The notes: generated by a model not told the origin, from the letters alone. A stretch of 64,000 nucleotides of DNA from Halomonas cupida (GCF_900142755.1 NZ_FRCA01000014.1:1-64000); one strand, 5' to 3'; positions 43,763 to 52,649 are shown, counted from the stretch's first letter. Program-made: numbers and translations.

Positions 43763-45043
43763 TCAGGCAGCCCAGATGCCACGGCTGTCGATGAGGTAGC
43801 ACCCTTCAAGCTGTTGCGGATCGATGCTCTTGAATGGCTTGTGATCCACCAACAGGACAACGACGTCAGCACTTTCAAGTGCATCGTCTGCAGTCACCAG
43901 TGTGCACCCTTCCAGCTTGCCAGCAGGCAACGCTTCGATGTTGGGTTCAACAATCAGCGTCTGGCCCGGGTTGGAGGCAGCGATTTTCTGGGTAATGGCA
44001 AGGGCCGGGCTTTCACGCAGGTCATCGATATCCGGCTTGAAGGCCAGACCGAAGCAGGCGATGGAGACCTCCTTCGCGGTTTTCTCGGGGTTGGCCGACA
44101 GGAACTTGCCCACGGCTTCATTGACCTTGTCGATCACCCACTGAGGCTTGCCATCGTTCACCTCACGAGCAGCGCGAATCAATCGCGCCTCATCGGGGGT
44201 CTCGCTGACGATAAACCAGGGGTCAACGGCGATGCAGTGCCCACCCACACCCGGACCAGGCTGCAGGATATTGACGCGCGGGTGACGATTGGAGAGTCGA
44301 ATCAGCTCCCAGACATTGATATCCAGCTTGTCACAGATGATGGAAAGCTCATTGGCAAAGGCGATGTTCACATCACGGAAGCTGTTCTCCGTGAGTTTGG
44401 CCATCTCCGCGGTGCGCGCCGTGGTGGTGATGCACTCCCCTTCAACGAAGATCTTGTACAGCGCAGTGGCGGCCTTCGAGCAACGCTCGGTCATGCCACC
44501 GATGACGCGGTCATTTTCCACCAGCTCGCGAATGACATGACCGGGCAATACCCGCTCCGGGCAGTGTGCGATGCGGATATCGGAATCTTCGCCATGGCTC
44601 TGTGGGAACGTCAGGTCCGGGCGAGCCTCCGCCAGGACCTCTGCCACCCGCTCTGTCGCCCCAACCGGGGAGGTGGACTCAAGAATGACCAGATTGCCCT
44701 TGTTCAACACTGGAGCAATCGCCTTGCTGGCCGCTTCGATATAGCTCAGGTCCGGCACATGGTCATTACCGCCCTCAGCCTTGAAGGGAGTAGGCACGGC
44801 AATGAGGAATGCATCCGCCGGCTCGGGGCTGGTGGTCGCGCGCAGATGGCCTTCCTTGACGGCCGCATGCACGATCATGTCCAGCTCGGGCTCGACAATA
44901 TGAATCTCGCCCTTGTTGATGGTATCCACGGCGTGCTGGTTGACGTCTACACCGACTACCTTCTTGCGACGTGATGCGATCACAGCAGCAGTTGGCAAGC
45001 CGATATACCCCAGGCCAATAACGGAGATAGTGTTGAATTCCAT
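43763..45043 (-). CDS. wecC: UDP-N-acetyl-D-mannosamine dehydrogenase
   Basis: 426 residues. It oxidises UDP-ManNAc to UDP-ManNAcA with two NAD+. ISVIGLGYIGLPTAAVIASR at the N-terminus is the NAD-binding motif of the WecC subgroup. QPGPGVGGHCIAVDPWFIV near residue 260 carries the catalytic Cys, and the C-terminal domain has CFGLAFKPDIDDLRESPA. It follows wecB, which makes its substrate, with a 73-bp gap, and precedes the methyltransferase-glycosyltransferase fusion by 29 bp. The polymer therefore probably contains a ManNAcA residue. Confidence 0.93.
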   Translation of the reverse strand: MEFNTISVIGLGYIGLPTAAVIASRRKKVVGVDVNQHAVDTINKGEIHIVEPELDMIVHAAVKEGHLRATTSPEPADAFLIAVPTPFKAEGGNDHVPDLSYIEAASKAIAPVLNKGNLVILESTSPVGATERVAEVLAEARPDLTFPQSHGEDSDIRIAHCPERVLPGHVIRELVENDRVIGGMTERCSKAATALYKIFVEGECITTTARTAEMAKLTENSFRDVNIAFANELSIICDKLDINVWELIRLSNRHPRVNILQPGPGVGGHCIAVDPWFIVSETPDEARLIRAAREVNDGKPQWVIDKVNEAVGKFLSANPEKTAKEVSIACFGLAFKPDIDDLRESPALAITQKIAASNPGQTLIVEPNIEALPAGKLEGCTLVTADDALESADVVVLLVDHKPFKSIDPQQLEGCYLIDSRGIWAA

Positions 45044-45116
45044 AAGATATCAATCCAGATAAGCAGGAAAGTGACTGTACAGGCGCACGGTGTCGCGCAG
45101 TTGAGATGCGCTCTTG

Positions 45117-46262
45117 TTATTGGGTAGCGAGAATGTCGAGAATACGGGCGCAGGCTTTGCCATCCCCATAGGGGTTATGGGCATAGCTCATGGCTTCGTA
45201 GGCTTGATGGTCGGTCAATAAGGTGTCGAGCTCGCCAACAATCCTGGCCACGTCGGTACCTACCAGTTTGACCGTACCGGCCTGCACAGCCTCGGGTCGC
45301 TCTGTGGTTTCACGCATGACCAGAACGGGCTTGCCGAGTGAGGGAGCTTCTTCCTGAATGCCACCGGAGTCGGTCAGGATGATATGCGACCGGTTCATCA
45401 GGTAGACAAAGGGCAGGTAGTCCAGTGGTTCGATCAGGTGCACGTTATCGACATCGCTGAGCAGACGGTTCACCGGCTCGCGTACATTGGGATTGAGGTG
45501 CACCGGATAGACGATCTGCACCTCGGGATGCTGAGCCGCCGTATCATGCAGTGCACGACAGATGCGCTCGAAGCCCTCGCCAAAGCTTTCGCGACGATGC
45601 CCGGTGACAAGGATCAGCTTGCGATCGCTGTCCAGAAAGTCGAAATGCTCGCCGAACTGCTTCTGATAGCTATCGTTGTCTTCCAGCTTGGCAACCACAT
45701 CCAGCAACGCATCGACGACGGTGTTGCCGGTCACGTGTACCTTGTCCTGAGATACCCCTTCTGCCAGCAGGTTTTCCTGCGAGCGGTCGGTCGGGGCAAA
45801 GTGCAGCTGGGCCAGTGCGCCGGTCAACTTGCGGTTGGCCTCTTCCGGCCAGGGGGAATAGATATTGCCCGTACGCAGGCCGGCTTCCACATGGGCGACC
45901 GGGATCTGCTGGTAGTAGGCAGCCAATGTTACGGCGAAGGTTGTCGCGGTATCACCGTGCACGAGAACGATGTCGGGTTTGACCTCGCTGAGGACGTCCC
46001 TCATCCCCTGCAGAATCGCGGCGGTCACATCGGTGAGATCCTGCCCCGGACGCATCACGGCGAGGTCGTAGTCCGGTACCAGAGCAAACAGGTCAAGTAC
46101 CTGATCCAGCATTTCGCGATGCTGGCCAGTGACACAGACCTTGGCATCAAACCGCTCATCGGCTTGCAGGGCCAGTGCCAGTGGAGCCATCTTGATGGCT
46201 TCCGGGCGTGTACCGAAGGCACACAGCGTCTTCACCCGTTTAGACTTGGTATCCATGGTCAT
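45117..46262 (-). CDS. wecB: UDP-N-acetylglucosamine 2-epimerase (non-hydrolysing)
   Basis: 381 residues. It interconverts UDP-GlcNAc and UDP-ManNAc. CAFGTRPEAIKMAPLALAL, LVHGDTATTFAVTLAAYY, VAHVEAGLRTGNIYSPWPEE (with the catalytic Glu/Asp region) and LTDSGGIQEEAPSLGKPVLV are present in family order. AGGA lies seven bases before the ATG. It forms a pair with wecC. The preceding cysNC gene is 146 bp away, so the sulfur and sugar genes may be partly co-transcribed. Confidence 0.93.
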   Translation of the reverse strand: MTMDTKSKRVKTLCAFGTRPEAIKMAPLALALQADERFDAKVCVTGQHREMLDQVLDLFALVPDYDLAVMRPGQDLTDVTAAILQGMRDVLSEVKPDIVLVHGDTATTFAVTLAAYYQQIPVAHVEAGLRTGNIYSPWPEEANRKLTGALAQLHFAPTDRSQENLLAEGVSQDKVHVTGNTVVDALLDVVAKLEDNDSYQKQFGEHFDFLDSDRKLILVTGHRRESFGEGFERICRALHDTAAQHPEVQIVYPVHLNPNVREPVNRLLSDVDNVHLIEPLDYLPFVYLMNRSHIILTDSGGIQEEAPSLGKPVLVMRETTERPEAVQAGTVKLVGTDVARIVGELDTLLTDHQAYEAMSYAHNPYGDGKACARILDILATQ

Positions 46263-46408
46263 TGAAAATCCTGAAAATTCATCCTGCGAATTGAGATTCT
46301 ACAAGTCTGCCGAAGTGGCACAGCATCGTCACTATGCCAAATCGCGCACCTGTGGCCCTTGACGAGCCTGGTTGGAGACTGCCTGCAACTTAGCCAGGCA
46401 ACCTCAAC

Positions 46409-48328
46409 CTACCAGGTAATCTTCTTTATGATCTGGCTCACCAGCTCGTGCTGCTCGTAATCCGTGGTCTTCAGCGTCAATTCCGCGTTCTGCGGCACTT
46501 CATAAGGGCTATTGATACCGGTGAAGTCCTTGATCTTGCCTTCACGAGCCTTTTGATACAGCCCCTTCGGGTCACGCTGCTCACAGACATCCAGCGGAGT
46601 GTCGACAAACGCCTCCACAAAGCCATCGTCACTAAACAGCGCACGCGCAGCCTCTCGGTCGGCACGGAACGGTGAGATAAAGGCGGTGATGACGATGATG
46701 CCTGCTTCCGCGAACAGTCGCGCGACCTCGCCTACCCGGCGGATGTTCTCGGCACGGTCACCCTCGCTCATGCCGAGGTCCTTGCACAGACCGTGACGAA
46801 TGTTGTCACCATCCAGCAGCATGGTGTGGTAACCACGGCGATTCAGCTCGACCTCGAGGGCGTTGGCCAGGGTTGACTTGCCCGAGCCGGAGAAACCGGT
46901 GAACCAGACACAGCGGCCCTTGTGGCCATTGATCTGCTCGCGCATCGCCTGAGTCACACTGGTGCGATTCCACACCACATTGGCCTTGCTGTCGTGCTCA
47001 CGGAACTCGTAGGGAAGTTCGCTATCGATCGGGCGGTGGACCATACCGGCGCCAACCGTGATGTTGGTCAGGCGATCGATGATGATGAAGCTGCCAGTGC
47101 CCGGGCTGGTGCGGTAATCGTCCAGCGGCACCGGTGCAGTCAGCTCGACCTGGCAACGTGCAATGGTGTTGAGATCCAGGTGGTCGGCGTGACGGTGCTC
47201 GAGAGTATTGACGTCGACCTGGAAGTCGATGGCGGTTACCTTGCCCGCCAGGTCACGAGTGGCCAGCTTGATATCGTAGAGTTTGCCGGTTTCCAGAGCC
47301 GTCTCGTGCATCCACACGATATCGGCCTCGAAGGCAGAGGTCAGTGCGACTTCATCATCAGCCGCCACAATCCAGTCGCCGCGTGAGATGTCGATCTGAT
47401 CCGCCAGCGTTACGGTGATCGCCTGTCCCGGATAGGCTGCCTGCAGGTCGCCATCAAAAGTGACGATGCGTTCGACAGACGAGGTCTTGCCCGAGGGTAA
47501 CGCCATGACGCGTTGGCCCGGCTGCAATACGCCGGAGGCCAGAGTTCCGCAGTAACCACGGAAGTCCAGATTGGGGCGGTTGACATACTGGACGGGCAGA
47601 CGCAGGTCGCGCAGGTTCTGATCGTGGGCGATCTCTACGCTTTCCAGCAGCTCGAGCAGCGCCGGCCCCTCGTACCAGCCCATCGACTCGCTCCTGTTGA
47701 CGACGTTGTCGCCCTTGAGCGCCGACATCGGCACGAAGCGAATATCCGGGGCATTGAGCTTTTCGGAGACAGAGCGGTACTCCTCGACGATCTCCTTGAA
47801 ACGATCCTCGGAGAACTCGACGAGATCCATCTTGTTGACCGCGACCACCAGGTGCTGAATCCCCAGCAGATCGGCAATGAAGCTGTGGCGACGCGTCTGG
47901 GTCTGCACCCCGTAGCGCGCATCAATCAGGATCACCGCCAGGCTGGCGGTGGAAGCCCCCGTCGCCATGTTACGGGTGTACTGCTCATGCCCGGGGGTGT
48001 CGGCGATGATGAACTTGCGCTTGTCGGTGGAGAAGAAACGGTAGGCCACATCGATGGTGATGCCCTGCTCCCGCTCGGACTGCAGGCCATCAACCAGCAG
48101 CGCCAGGTCGACTTCTTCACCGGTGGTGCCGCTGGTCTTCGAGGCCTGGGTGATCGCCGCCAGCTGATCCTCGTAGATCATCTTCGAGTCATGCAGCAGA
48201 CGCCCGATCAGGGTCGACTTGCCATCATCCACACTGCCGCAGGTAATGAACCGCAGCAGGTCCTTGTTCTCATGTTCCTTCAGATACGCTTCGATATCTT
48301 CGGAGATCAGATTTGATTGATGGGACAT
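46409..48328 (-). CDS. cysNC: Bifunctional sulfate adenylyltransferase subunit 1 / APS kinase
   Basis: 639 residues. The N-terminal GTPase half has GSVDDGKSTLIGRLLHDSKM (P-loop), DTPGHEQYTRNMATGAS and NKMDLV. The C-terminal 180 residues are APS kinase with WFTGFSGSGKSTLANALEVE and LLDGDNIRHGLCKDLG. With CysD it makes APS from sulfate and ATP, then phosphorylates it to PAPS. The start at 48328 has AAGGA eight bases upstream. A fused cysNC fits PAPS supply for sulfotransferases, as in NodQ-type enzymes. It is separated from cysD by an S23 gene flanked by heptad repeats, an unusual break in a normally tight gene pair. Confidence 0.95.
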   Translation of the reverse strand: MSHQSNLISEDIEAYLKEHENKDLLRFITCGSVDDGKSTLIGRLLHDSKMIYEDQLAAITQASKTSGTTGEEVDLALLVDGLQSEREQGITIDVAYRFFSTDKRKFIIADTPGHEQYTRNMATGASTASLAVILIDARYGVQTQTRRHSFIADLLGIQHLVVAVNKMDLVEFSEDRFKEIVEEYRSVSEKLNAPDIRFVPMSALKGDNVVNRSESMGWYEGPALLELLESVEIAHDQNLRDLRLPVQYVNRPNLDFRGYCGTLASGVLQPGQRVMALPSGKTSSVERIVTFDGDLQAAYPGQAITVTLADQIDISRGDWIVAADDEVALTSAFEADIVWMHETALETGKLYDIKLATRDLAGKVTAIDFQVDVNTLEHRHADHLDLNTIARCQVELTAPVPLDDYRTSPGTGSFIIIDRLTNITVGAGMVHRPIDSELPYEFREHDSKANVVWNRTSVTQAMREQINGHKGRCVWFTGFSGSGKSTLANALEVELNRRGYHTMLLDGDNIRHGLCKDLGMSEGDRAENIRRVGEVARLFAEAGIIVITAFISPFRADREAARALFSDDGFVEAFVDTPLDVCEQRDPKGLYQKAREGKIKDFTGINSPYEVPQNAELTLKTTDYEQHELVSQIIKKITW

Positions 48329-48341
48329 TGCCAACATCCTT

Positions 48342-48376
48342 AGCTGTAAGCTGTAAGCCGCAAGCTGTAAGCTGCT
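48342..48376. repeat. Heptad array, left side of S23 gene
   Basis: Five units with a strict 7-bp period: AGCTGTA, AGCTGTA, AGCCGCA, AGCTGTA, AGCTGCT. They lie between the S23 gene and cysNC. The array at 48811-48841 is its inverted counterpart. Confidence 0.9.
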
Positions 48377-48419
48377 GGTAGAACCTCCCAGCCTACAGTG
48401 CCAACTTCCAGCTCTAGAT

Positions 48420-48764
48420 TCATTCGCAGTTCAGCGTATCGATCAAACTGTGGAGCATCGCGGATAGTTCCCTCGTCTCCACCAGCCACTGCCGCCCCTG
48501 TTTCTGCTCGATGTAGCCAATTTCAATGCCTATGTAGACCTGGGTTCGTAGCTCAGCACATGATCCTCGTGCAATGTCCAGGAAGCGGCGCTTTTCCTTG
48601 TTGGATGAGCGACTCATGCCTTCTGCGATATTGCTGGGAATCGAGAGTCCTGAGCGGGTGATCTGATCTCGGAAGCCAAAATCTCGAGAGTCACGGAACG
48701 ACTTGTACAGATCTGCGGATAGTCGCGCTGCACGCTTCCATACTTGCAATTTCTCGAAATTCAA
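48420..48764 (-). CDS. Four-helix-bundle protein (S23 / 23S rRNA intervening-sequence family)
   Basis: 114 residues from a TTG at 48764, chosen because AGGAGG sits six bases upstream and the protein then begins MNFEKLQVWKRAARLSADLY in line with the family. SGLSIPSNIAEGMSRSSNKE and FLDIARGSCAELRTQVYIG are the other conserved helices. Members form pentamers of four-helix bundles and are found in 23S rRNA intervening sequences, as Avd in diversity-generating retroelements, and as lone genes. The function of lone genes is unknown. Here it interrupts cysD and cysNC and is flanked by inverted heptad arrays, which suggests it arrived as a small cassette. Confidence 0.88.
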   Translation of the reverse strand: MNFEKLQVWKRAARLSADLYKSFRDSRDFGFRDQITRSGLSIPSNIAEGMSRSSNKEKRRFLDIARGSCAELRTQVYIGIEIGYIEQKQGRQWLVETRELSAMLHSLIDTLNCE

Positions 48765-48810
48765 ATGGCTCCTCCTGAGCAATTCACCATGATCCCTGGC
48801 GGCATCTATT

Positions 48811-48841
48811 ACTTATGGCTTACAGCTTATAACTTATAGCT
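48811..48841. repeat. Heptad array, right side of S23 gene (inverted)
   Basis: Seven-base units ACTTATG, GCTTACA, GCTTATA, ACTTATA, GCT. They are the reverse complement of the TGTAAGC theme at 48342-48376, so the two arrays can pair across the S23 gene. Confidence 0.9.
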
Positions 48842-48843
48842 TT

Positions 48844-48866
48844 CTGGCGCGCCTTCGGCGCGTCAG
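48844..48866 (-). terminator. Hairpin at the cysD stop codon
   Basis: CTGGCGCGCC and GGCGCGTCAG pair over 10 bp with a TTC loop and one G-U. The stem includes the cysD stop codon. No T-tract follows, so it may stabilise the mRNA or attenuate rather than terminate. Confidence 0.45.
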
Positions 48867-49777
48867 AAGTAGCCTTCTCGCTTCTTCTTCTCCATGGAGC
48901 CGGCCTGGTCGTGGTCGATGGCGCGGCCGCTGCGTTCGCTGGTACGGGTCAGCAGCATTTCCTGGATGATTTCCGGAAGCGTTGCGGCTTTGGATTCGAC
49001 GGCGCCGGTCAGCGGATAGCAGCCCAGGGTACGGAAGCGTACCCACTTCTCTTCGGGCACTTCGCCGGGCTCCAGCGGGAGGCGTTCGTCATCGACCATG
49101 ATCAACATGCCATCGCGCTCAACCACCGGACGCGGGGCGGCGTGGTACAGCGGGACAATGGGGATCGATTCGAGGTAGATGTACTGCCAGATATCCAGCT
49201 CGGTCCAGTTGGAGAGCGGGAAGACGCGAATCGATTCGCCCTTGTTGACCTTGGCGTTGTAGGTATTCCACAACTCCGGACGCTGGCTCTTGGGCTCCCA
49301 GCGGTGGTTCTTGTCGCGGAACGAGAACACCCGCTCCTTGGCGCGGCTGGCCTCCTCATCACGGCGCGCCCCGCCAAACGCGGCATCGAAGCCATACTTG
49401 TCCAGCGCCTGCTTGAGCGCCGAGGTCTTCATGATGTCGGTGTACTTGCTGCTACCGTGGTCGAAGGGGTTGATGTTGGCTTCCACCCCTTCCTGGTTGA
49501 TGTGCTCGATCAACTCCATGCCTGACTCGGCGGCCATGCGGTCACGGAACTCGATCATCTCCCGGAACTTCCAGGTGGTGTTGACGTGCATCAGCGGGAA
49601 CGGGGGCGTCCCGGGATAGAAGGCCTTGCGGGCCAGATGCAGCATTACCGAGGAGTCCTTGCCGACGGAGTACATCATTACCGGATTACGAAACTCTGCA
49701 GCCACTTCACGAATGATGTGAATGGATTCGGCTTCAAGCTGCTTGAGGTGGGTCTGACGATCTGGGGTTATTTCCAT
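48863..49777 (-). CDS. cysD: Sulfate adenylyltransferase subunit 2
   Basis: 304 residues. The PP-loop MMYSVGKDSSVMLHLA near residue 35 binds ATP, and FPLSNWTELDIWQYIYLESI near residue 200 is the conserved C-terminal block of CysD/PAPS-reductase-like enzymes. A basic tail with the family ending (ERSGRAIDHDQAGSMEKKKR) is present. It forms the catalytic subunit of ATP sulfurylase with the CysN half of CysNC. It is in the same direction as cysNC but separated from it by the S23 cassette, so coupled expression of the two subunits may be altered. Confidence 0.95.
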   Translation of the reverse strand: MEITPDRQTHLKQLEAESIHIIREVAAEFRNPVMMYSVGKDSSVMLHLARKAFYPGTPPFPLMHVNTTWKFREMIEFRDRMAAESGMELIEHINQEGVEANINPFDHGSSKYTDIMKTSALKQALDKYGFDAAFGGARRDEEASRAKERVFSFRDKNHRWEPKSQRPELWNTYNAKVNKGESIRVFPLSNWTELDIWQYIYLESIPIVPLYHAAPRPVVERDGMLIMVDDERLPLEPGEVPEEKWVRFRTLGCYPLTGAVESKAATLPEIIQEMLLTRTSERSGRAIDHDQAGSMEKKKREGYF

Positions 49778-49853
49778 ATCCGTTGTCCAGGAAGTGAGTT
49801 GCGGCGACTACTATCCCGAAGCGTTACGCCGGGAGAGCCGACAGCCACGAGAC

Positions 49854-49938
49854 CTATGGCAACCAGAAGATCTATGGCGACCAGAAGACCTGTGGTGATC
49901 AAGAGAGCTGTGGTGATCAAGAGCCCTGTGGCGATGAA
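49854..49938. repeat. 18-bp tandem repeat, nearly five units
   Basis: Units of exactly 18 bp: CTATGGCAACCAGAAGAT, CTATGGCGACCAGAAGAC, CTGTGGTGATCAAGAGAG, CTGTGGTGATCAAGAGCC, then a partial unit. They fill much of the cysD-cysQ spacer. Confidence 0.9.
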
Positions 49939-49951
49939 ATTGACCGTGCGA

Positions 49952-50791
49952 TCAGCGGTTGGATAGCGCTACCTGCAAGGCATCGATCCAACGCTCGTTA
50001 CGCTGGCCACAGACGATGAAGAAGGGATTGAGCACACTCTCCTGCTGATTGCAGAGAAGTGGCTCGAGCGTCTCGGCATTGAGGACCTCGCCGCCAGCGG
50101 CAGTCACAACCGCCTGGGCGGCCGCAGTATCCCACTCGCTGGTCGGTGCCAGACGCGGATAGAGGTCGGCCTTGCCTTCAGCGACCAGGCAGAGCTTGAT
50201 CGAGCTGCCCATGGAAACACGTTCGTGCTCGGGCAAGCCCTCGCAGAAGGTTTCGAATTCACTGGAGCCATGAGAGCGGCTACCGACAATCTTCCAGGCT
50301 TCGCTACCCTCTTCAGGCAAGGCGCGCACTCGAATCTCGGTGGTTTCGCCACCTTCCTGTTTGAAAGCGCCCTTTCCCTGCTGGCCGTACCAGGTGATAC
50401 CAAGCACCGGTGCATGCACGATGCCAAACACCGGAACACCCTGGTCGATCAAGGCGACATTGACGGTGAACTCGCCATTACGCTTGATGAATTCCTTGGT
50501 GCCATCCAGTGGGTCAAGCAACCAGTAACGCTGCCACTCGCGACGTTCAGCGTAAGAGATATCGCCGGACTCCTCGGACAGGATGGGTACATCGGGAGTC
50601 AGGCGCTGAAGCATGGCCACCAGCGAGCGATGAGACGCCAGATCTGCCTGAGTCAGTGGGCTGTCGTCGTCTTTGGTCTCGACACGAATATCCCCTTCAT
50701 AGACCGCGAGAATGGCATTACCCGCTTCGACGGCACCGTTGATCAAGGCCTCACACAACGGCGCGTCAATAAAGCTCTTTGAATCGTTCAA
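49952..50791 (-). CDS. cysQ: 3'(2'),5'-bisphosphate nucleotidase
   Basis: 279 residues of the inositol-monophosphatase superfamily. ILSEESGDISY, LLDPLDGTKEFIKRNGEFTV and SEWDTAAAQAVVTAAGG supply the metal-binding Glu, Asp-Asp and Asp residues in order. CysQ converts PAP, the by-product of sulfotransfer, to AMP and phosphate, relieving product inhibition. The start appears to be a TTG at 50791 with GGAG seven bases upstream. Its place between the permease and cysD makes sense for a sulfation pathway. Confidence 0.93.
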   Translation of the reverse strand: MNDSKSFIDAPLCEALINGAVEAGNAILAVYEGDIRVETKDDDSPLTQADLASHRSLVAMLQRLTPDVPILSEESGDISYAERREWQRYWLLDPLDGTKEFIKRNGEFTVNVALIDQGVPVFGIVHAPVLGITWYGQQGKGAFKQEGGETTEIRVRALPEEGSEAWKIVGSRSHGSSEFETFCEGLPEHERVSMGSSIKLCLVAEGKADLYPRLAPTSEWDTAAAQAVVTAAGGEVLNAETLEPLLCNQQESVLNPFFIVCGQRNERWIDALQVALSNR

Positions 50792-50810
50792 TATTGGGCT
50801 CCAGAAAAAA

Positions 50811-50880
50811 GCTCAGCTTCGAGCTGCGAGGCCCGAGATTCGAGCTGCTCGCGACTCGAGGCTCGTCGCTCGTGGCCTGG
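50811..50880. repeat. 7-bp-period array with inverted halves
   Basis: CGAG recurs at 50820, 50827, 50834 and 50841, then CTCG at 50848, 50855, 50862 and 50869, always 7 bp apart. The two halves are inverted and could fold into a hairpin in the permease-cysQ spacer. Confidence 0.88.
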
Positions 50881-50882
50881 TT

Positions 50883-52649
50883 TCAGAACGGCCACACTTG
50901 CGGGATGATAGTGACGGCGATGGCGCAGACCAGCAGGCTCAGCGGAGCGCCAACTCGCAGATAATCGGTGAAGCGGTATCCCCCCGGGCCCAGCACCATC
51001 AGGTTGGTCTGGTACCCCAGCGGGGTCATGAAGCTGGCCGAGGCGGCAATGGTGACCGCGATGACAAAGGGCATGAAATCAACCCCCAGGCCTTCGGCGA
51101 CAGCAACGGCGATGGGAAACATCAATACCGCCGCGGCATTGTTGGTGATCAGCTCGGTGAATATCACGGTAAGCAGGTAGATCAACACCAGCGCCAGCCA
51201 GGGAGACAGTCCATCGATCATGGTGATGGTCTCGGCGATGGCCGCGGCGGCGCCTGTCTTGGTCAAGGCTGCGCCCAGGGCGAAAGAGGCTGCAATCACC
51301 ACCAGCACGGATAGATCAATATAGCGACGCGCTTTGCTGGCGGGTACACAGCGCAGCGCCAGCATCATGCCGCCCGCTACCAGAGCGGCTTCGAGAATGC
51401 TGACCAGTCCGCTGGCACTTGCCACGACCATGGCGCCCAGTACTCCCAACGCCCACGGCGCCTTGCGGAAATTTGGCGGCGTGGAATCATTGAGTGCACT
51501 GACCAGCAGAAAGTCCTTGCGATAGCGATACTGGTCGACAAAGTCCTGAGCCGTTTCCATCAGCAGCGTGTCACCGACCTGCAGTTGAATACTGCCCAGC
51601 TTGCCCGGCAGACGGCGCCCATCACGCGATATCGACAGAATCACCGCCTGATAGCGCGAGCGGAATCGCGACTCCTTGACGGTCTGATTGAGGCCGGCAA
51701 AGTCCGGACCGATCACCGCCTCCACCAGGCAGCGGTGATGATGCGCAATATCCAGCTTGTGGACATCACCACCTGCCGGCTTGAGCCCGTTGAATTCACG
51801 CAGCTCACGCGCGCACTCCGGCGCGCCAATGAACACCAACACATCCCCTTGAAGGAGCTCGGTCTCCGGAGGAACTGCCGTCAACAGTCGGCCTTTTCTT
51901 TCGATATCCGCAAGATAGCCATGGGCCAGGCTACGCAGCCCCGCATCGGCAATGGTCTTGCCAACCAAGGGGCCACTGGGATCGACGAGCACCTCCACCG
52001 CATATTCACGTGCCAGCTCGAGTTGTTCGAGCACACCCTGACGATTGGGCAACAGGCGATCAGCAAACAGGTAAAGGAAGAGTGCACCAGCCGCCACCAG
52101 AGGCACCCCGACCCAGGCCAGTGCGAACATGCTCAGATGGATATCCTTCTGAGTCTGCAGCAGGCCATCGATCACCAGATTGGTACTAGTGCCGATCAAC
52201 GTGCAGGTGCCCCCGAGAATGGCGGCATAACTGAGGGGCAACAGCAGCTTGGACGGAGGGAGTTTGAGCCTGGCAGCCCAATCCTGAATGGCCGGGATGA
52301 ACATCGCCACTACCGTGGTGTTGTTCATGAAGGCACTCAGCGACGATGCGGGAAGGAGGACGCGTAACAGAGCGAGACCGATGGTACCCGGTTGGCCCAA
52401 CACGCGCATGGCCAACCATTTGATGGCGCCGGTCTCCTTGAGACCTGCCGCCACCACATAAAGGCTGGCAATGGTCATGACACCAGGGTTGGCAAACCCA
52501 GCGAGTGCTTCTCCAGGGGTAAGGATGCCGGCTACCAGCAGCGCTGCCAGCGCCGCCATCACAATAACGTCCGCGGCAATACGGGTGAACGCCAACGCTC
52601 CCAGCACCGCAGCGACCGACACCAGTGCGTATACCGCCTGCCATGTCAT
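50883..52649 (-). CDS. SLC13/DASS-type anion permease with TrkA_C domains (probable sulfate uptake)
   Basis: 588 residues. About ten membrane spans are split by a soluble insert at about residues 190-370 that holds two RCK_C/TrkA_C-like domains (for example VGKTIADAGLRSLAHGYLAD and LNQTVKESRFRSRYQAVILS). The first membrane half has SAFMNNTTVVAMFIPAIQDW and ILGGTCTLIGTSTNLVIDGL. The second has ELITNNAAAVLMFPIAVAVA and MTPLGYQTNLMVLGPGGY. The two SNT-like hairpins form the substrate site. This architecture is that of SAC1/SLT-type sulfate transporters, and adjacency to cysQ and cysD supports sulfate as substrate. Confidence 0.85.
   Translation of the reverse strand: MTWQAVYALVSVAAVLGALAFTRIAADVIVMAALAALLVAGILTPGEALAGFANPGVMTIASLYVVAAGLKETGAIKWLAMRVLGQPGTIGLALLRVLLPASSLSAFMNNTTVVAMFIPAIQDWAARLKLPPSKLLLPLSYAAILGGTCTLIGTSTNLVIDGLLQTQKDIHLSMFALAWVGVPLVAAGALFLYLFADRLLPNRQGVLEQLELAREYAVEVLVDPSGPLVGKTIADAGLRSLAHGYLADIERKGRLLTAVPPETELLQGDVLVFIGAPECARELREFNGLKPAGGDVHKLDIAHHHRCLVEAVIGPDFAGLNQTVKESRFRSRYQAVILSISRDGRRLPGKLGSIQLQVGDTLLMETAQDFVDQYRYRKDFLLVSALNDSTPPNFRKAPWALGVLGAMVVASASGLVSILEAALVAGGMMLALRCVPASKARRYIDLSVLVVIAASFALGAALTKTGAAAAIAETITMIDGLSPWLALVLIYLLTVIFTELITNNAAAVLMFPIAVAVAEGLGVDFMPFVIAVTIAASASFMTPLGYQTNLMVLGPGGYRFTDYLRVGAPLSLLVCAIAVTIIPQVWPF

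Noticed and set aside
43610..44974. 454-codon plus-strand frame
   Set aside because: It is antisense to wecC and is explained by high GC at third positions.
48342..48376. CRISPR array
   Set aside because: The repeats are 7-bp tandem units without spacers and there are no cas genes.
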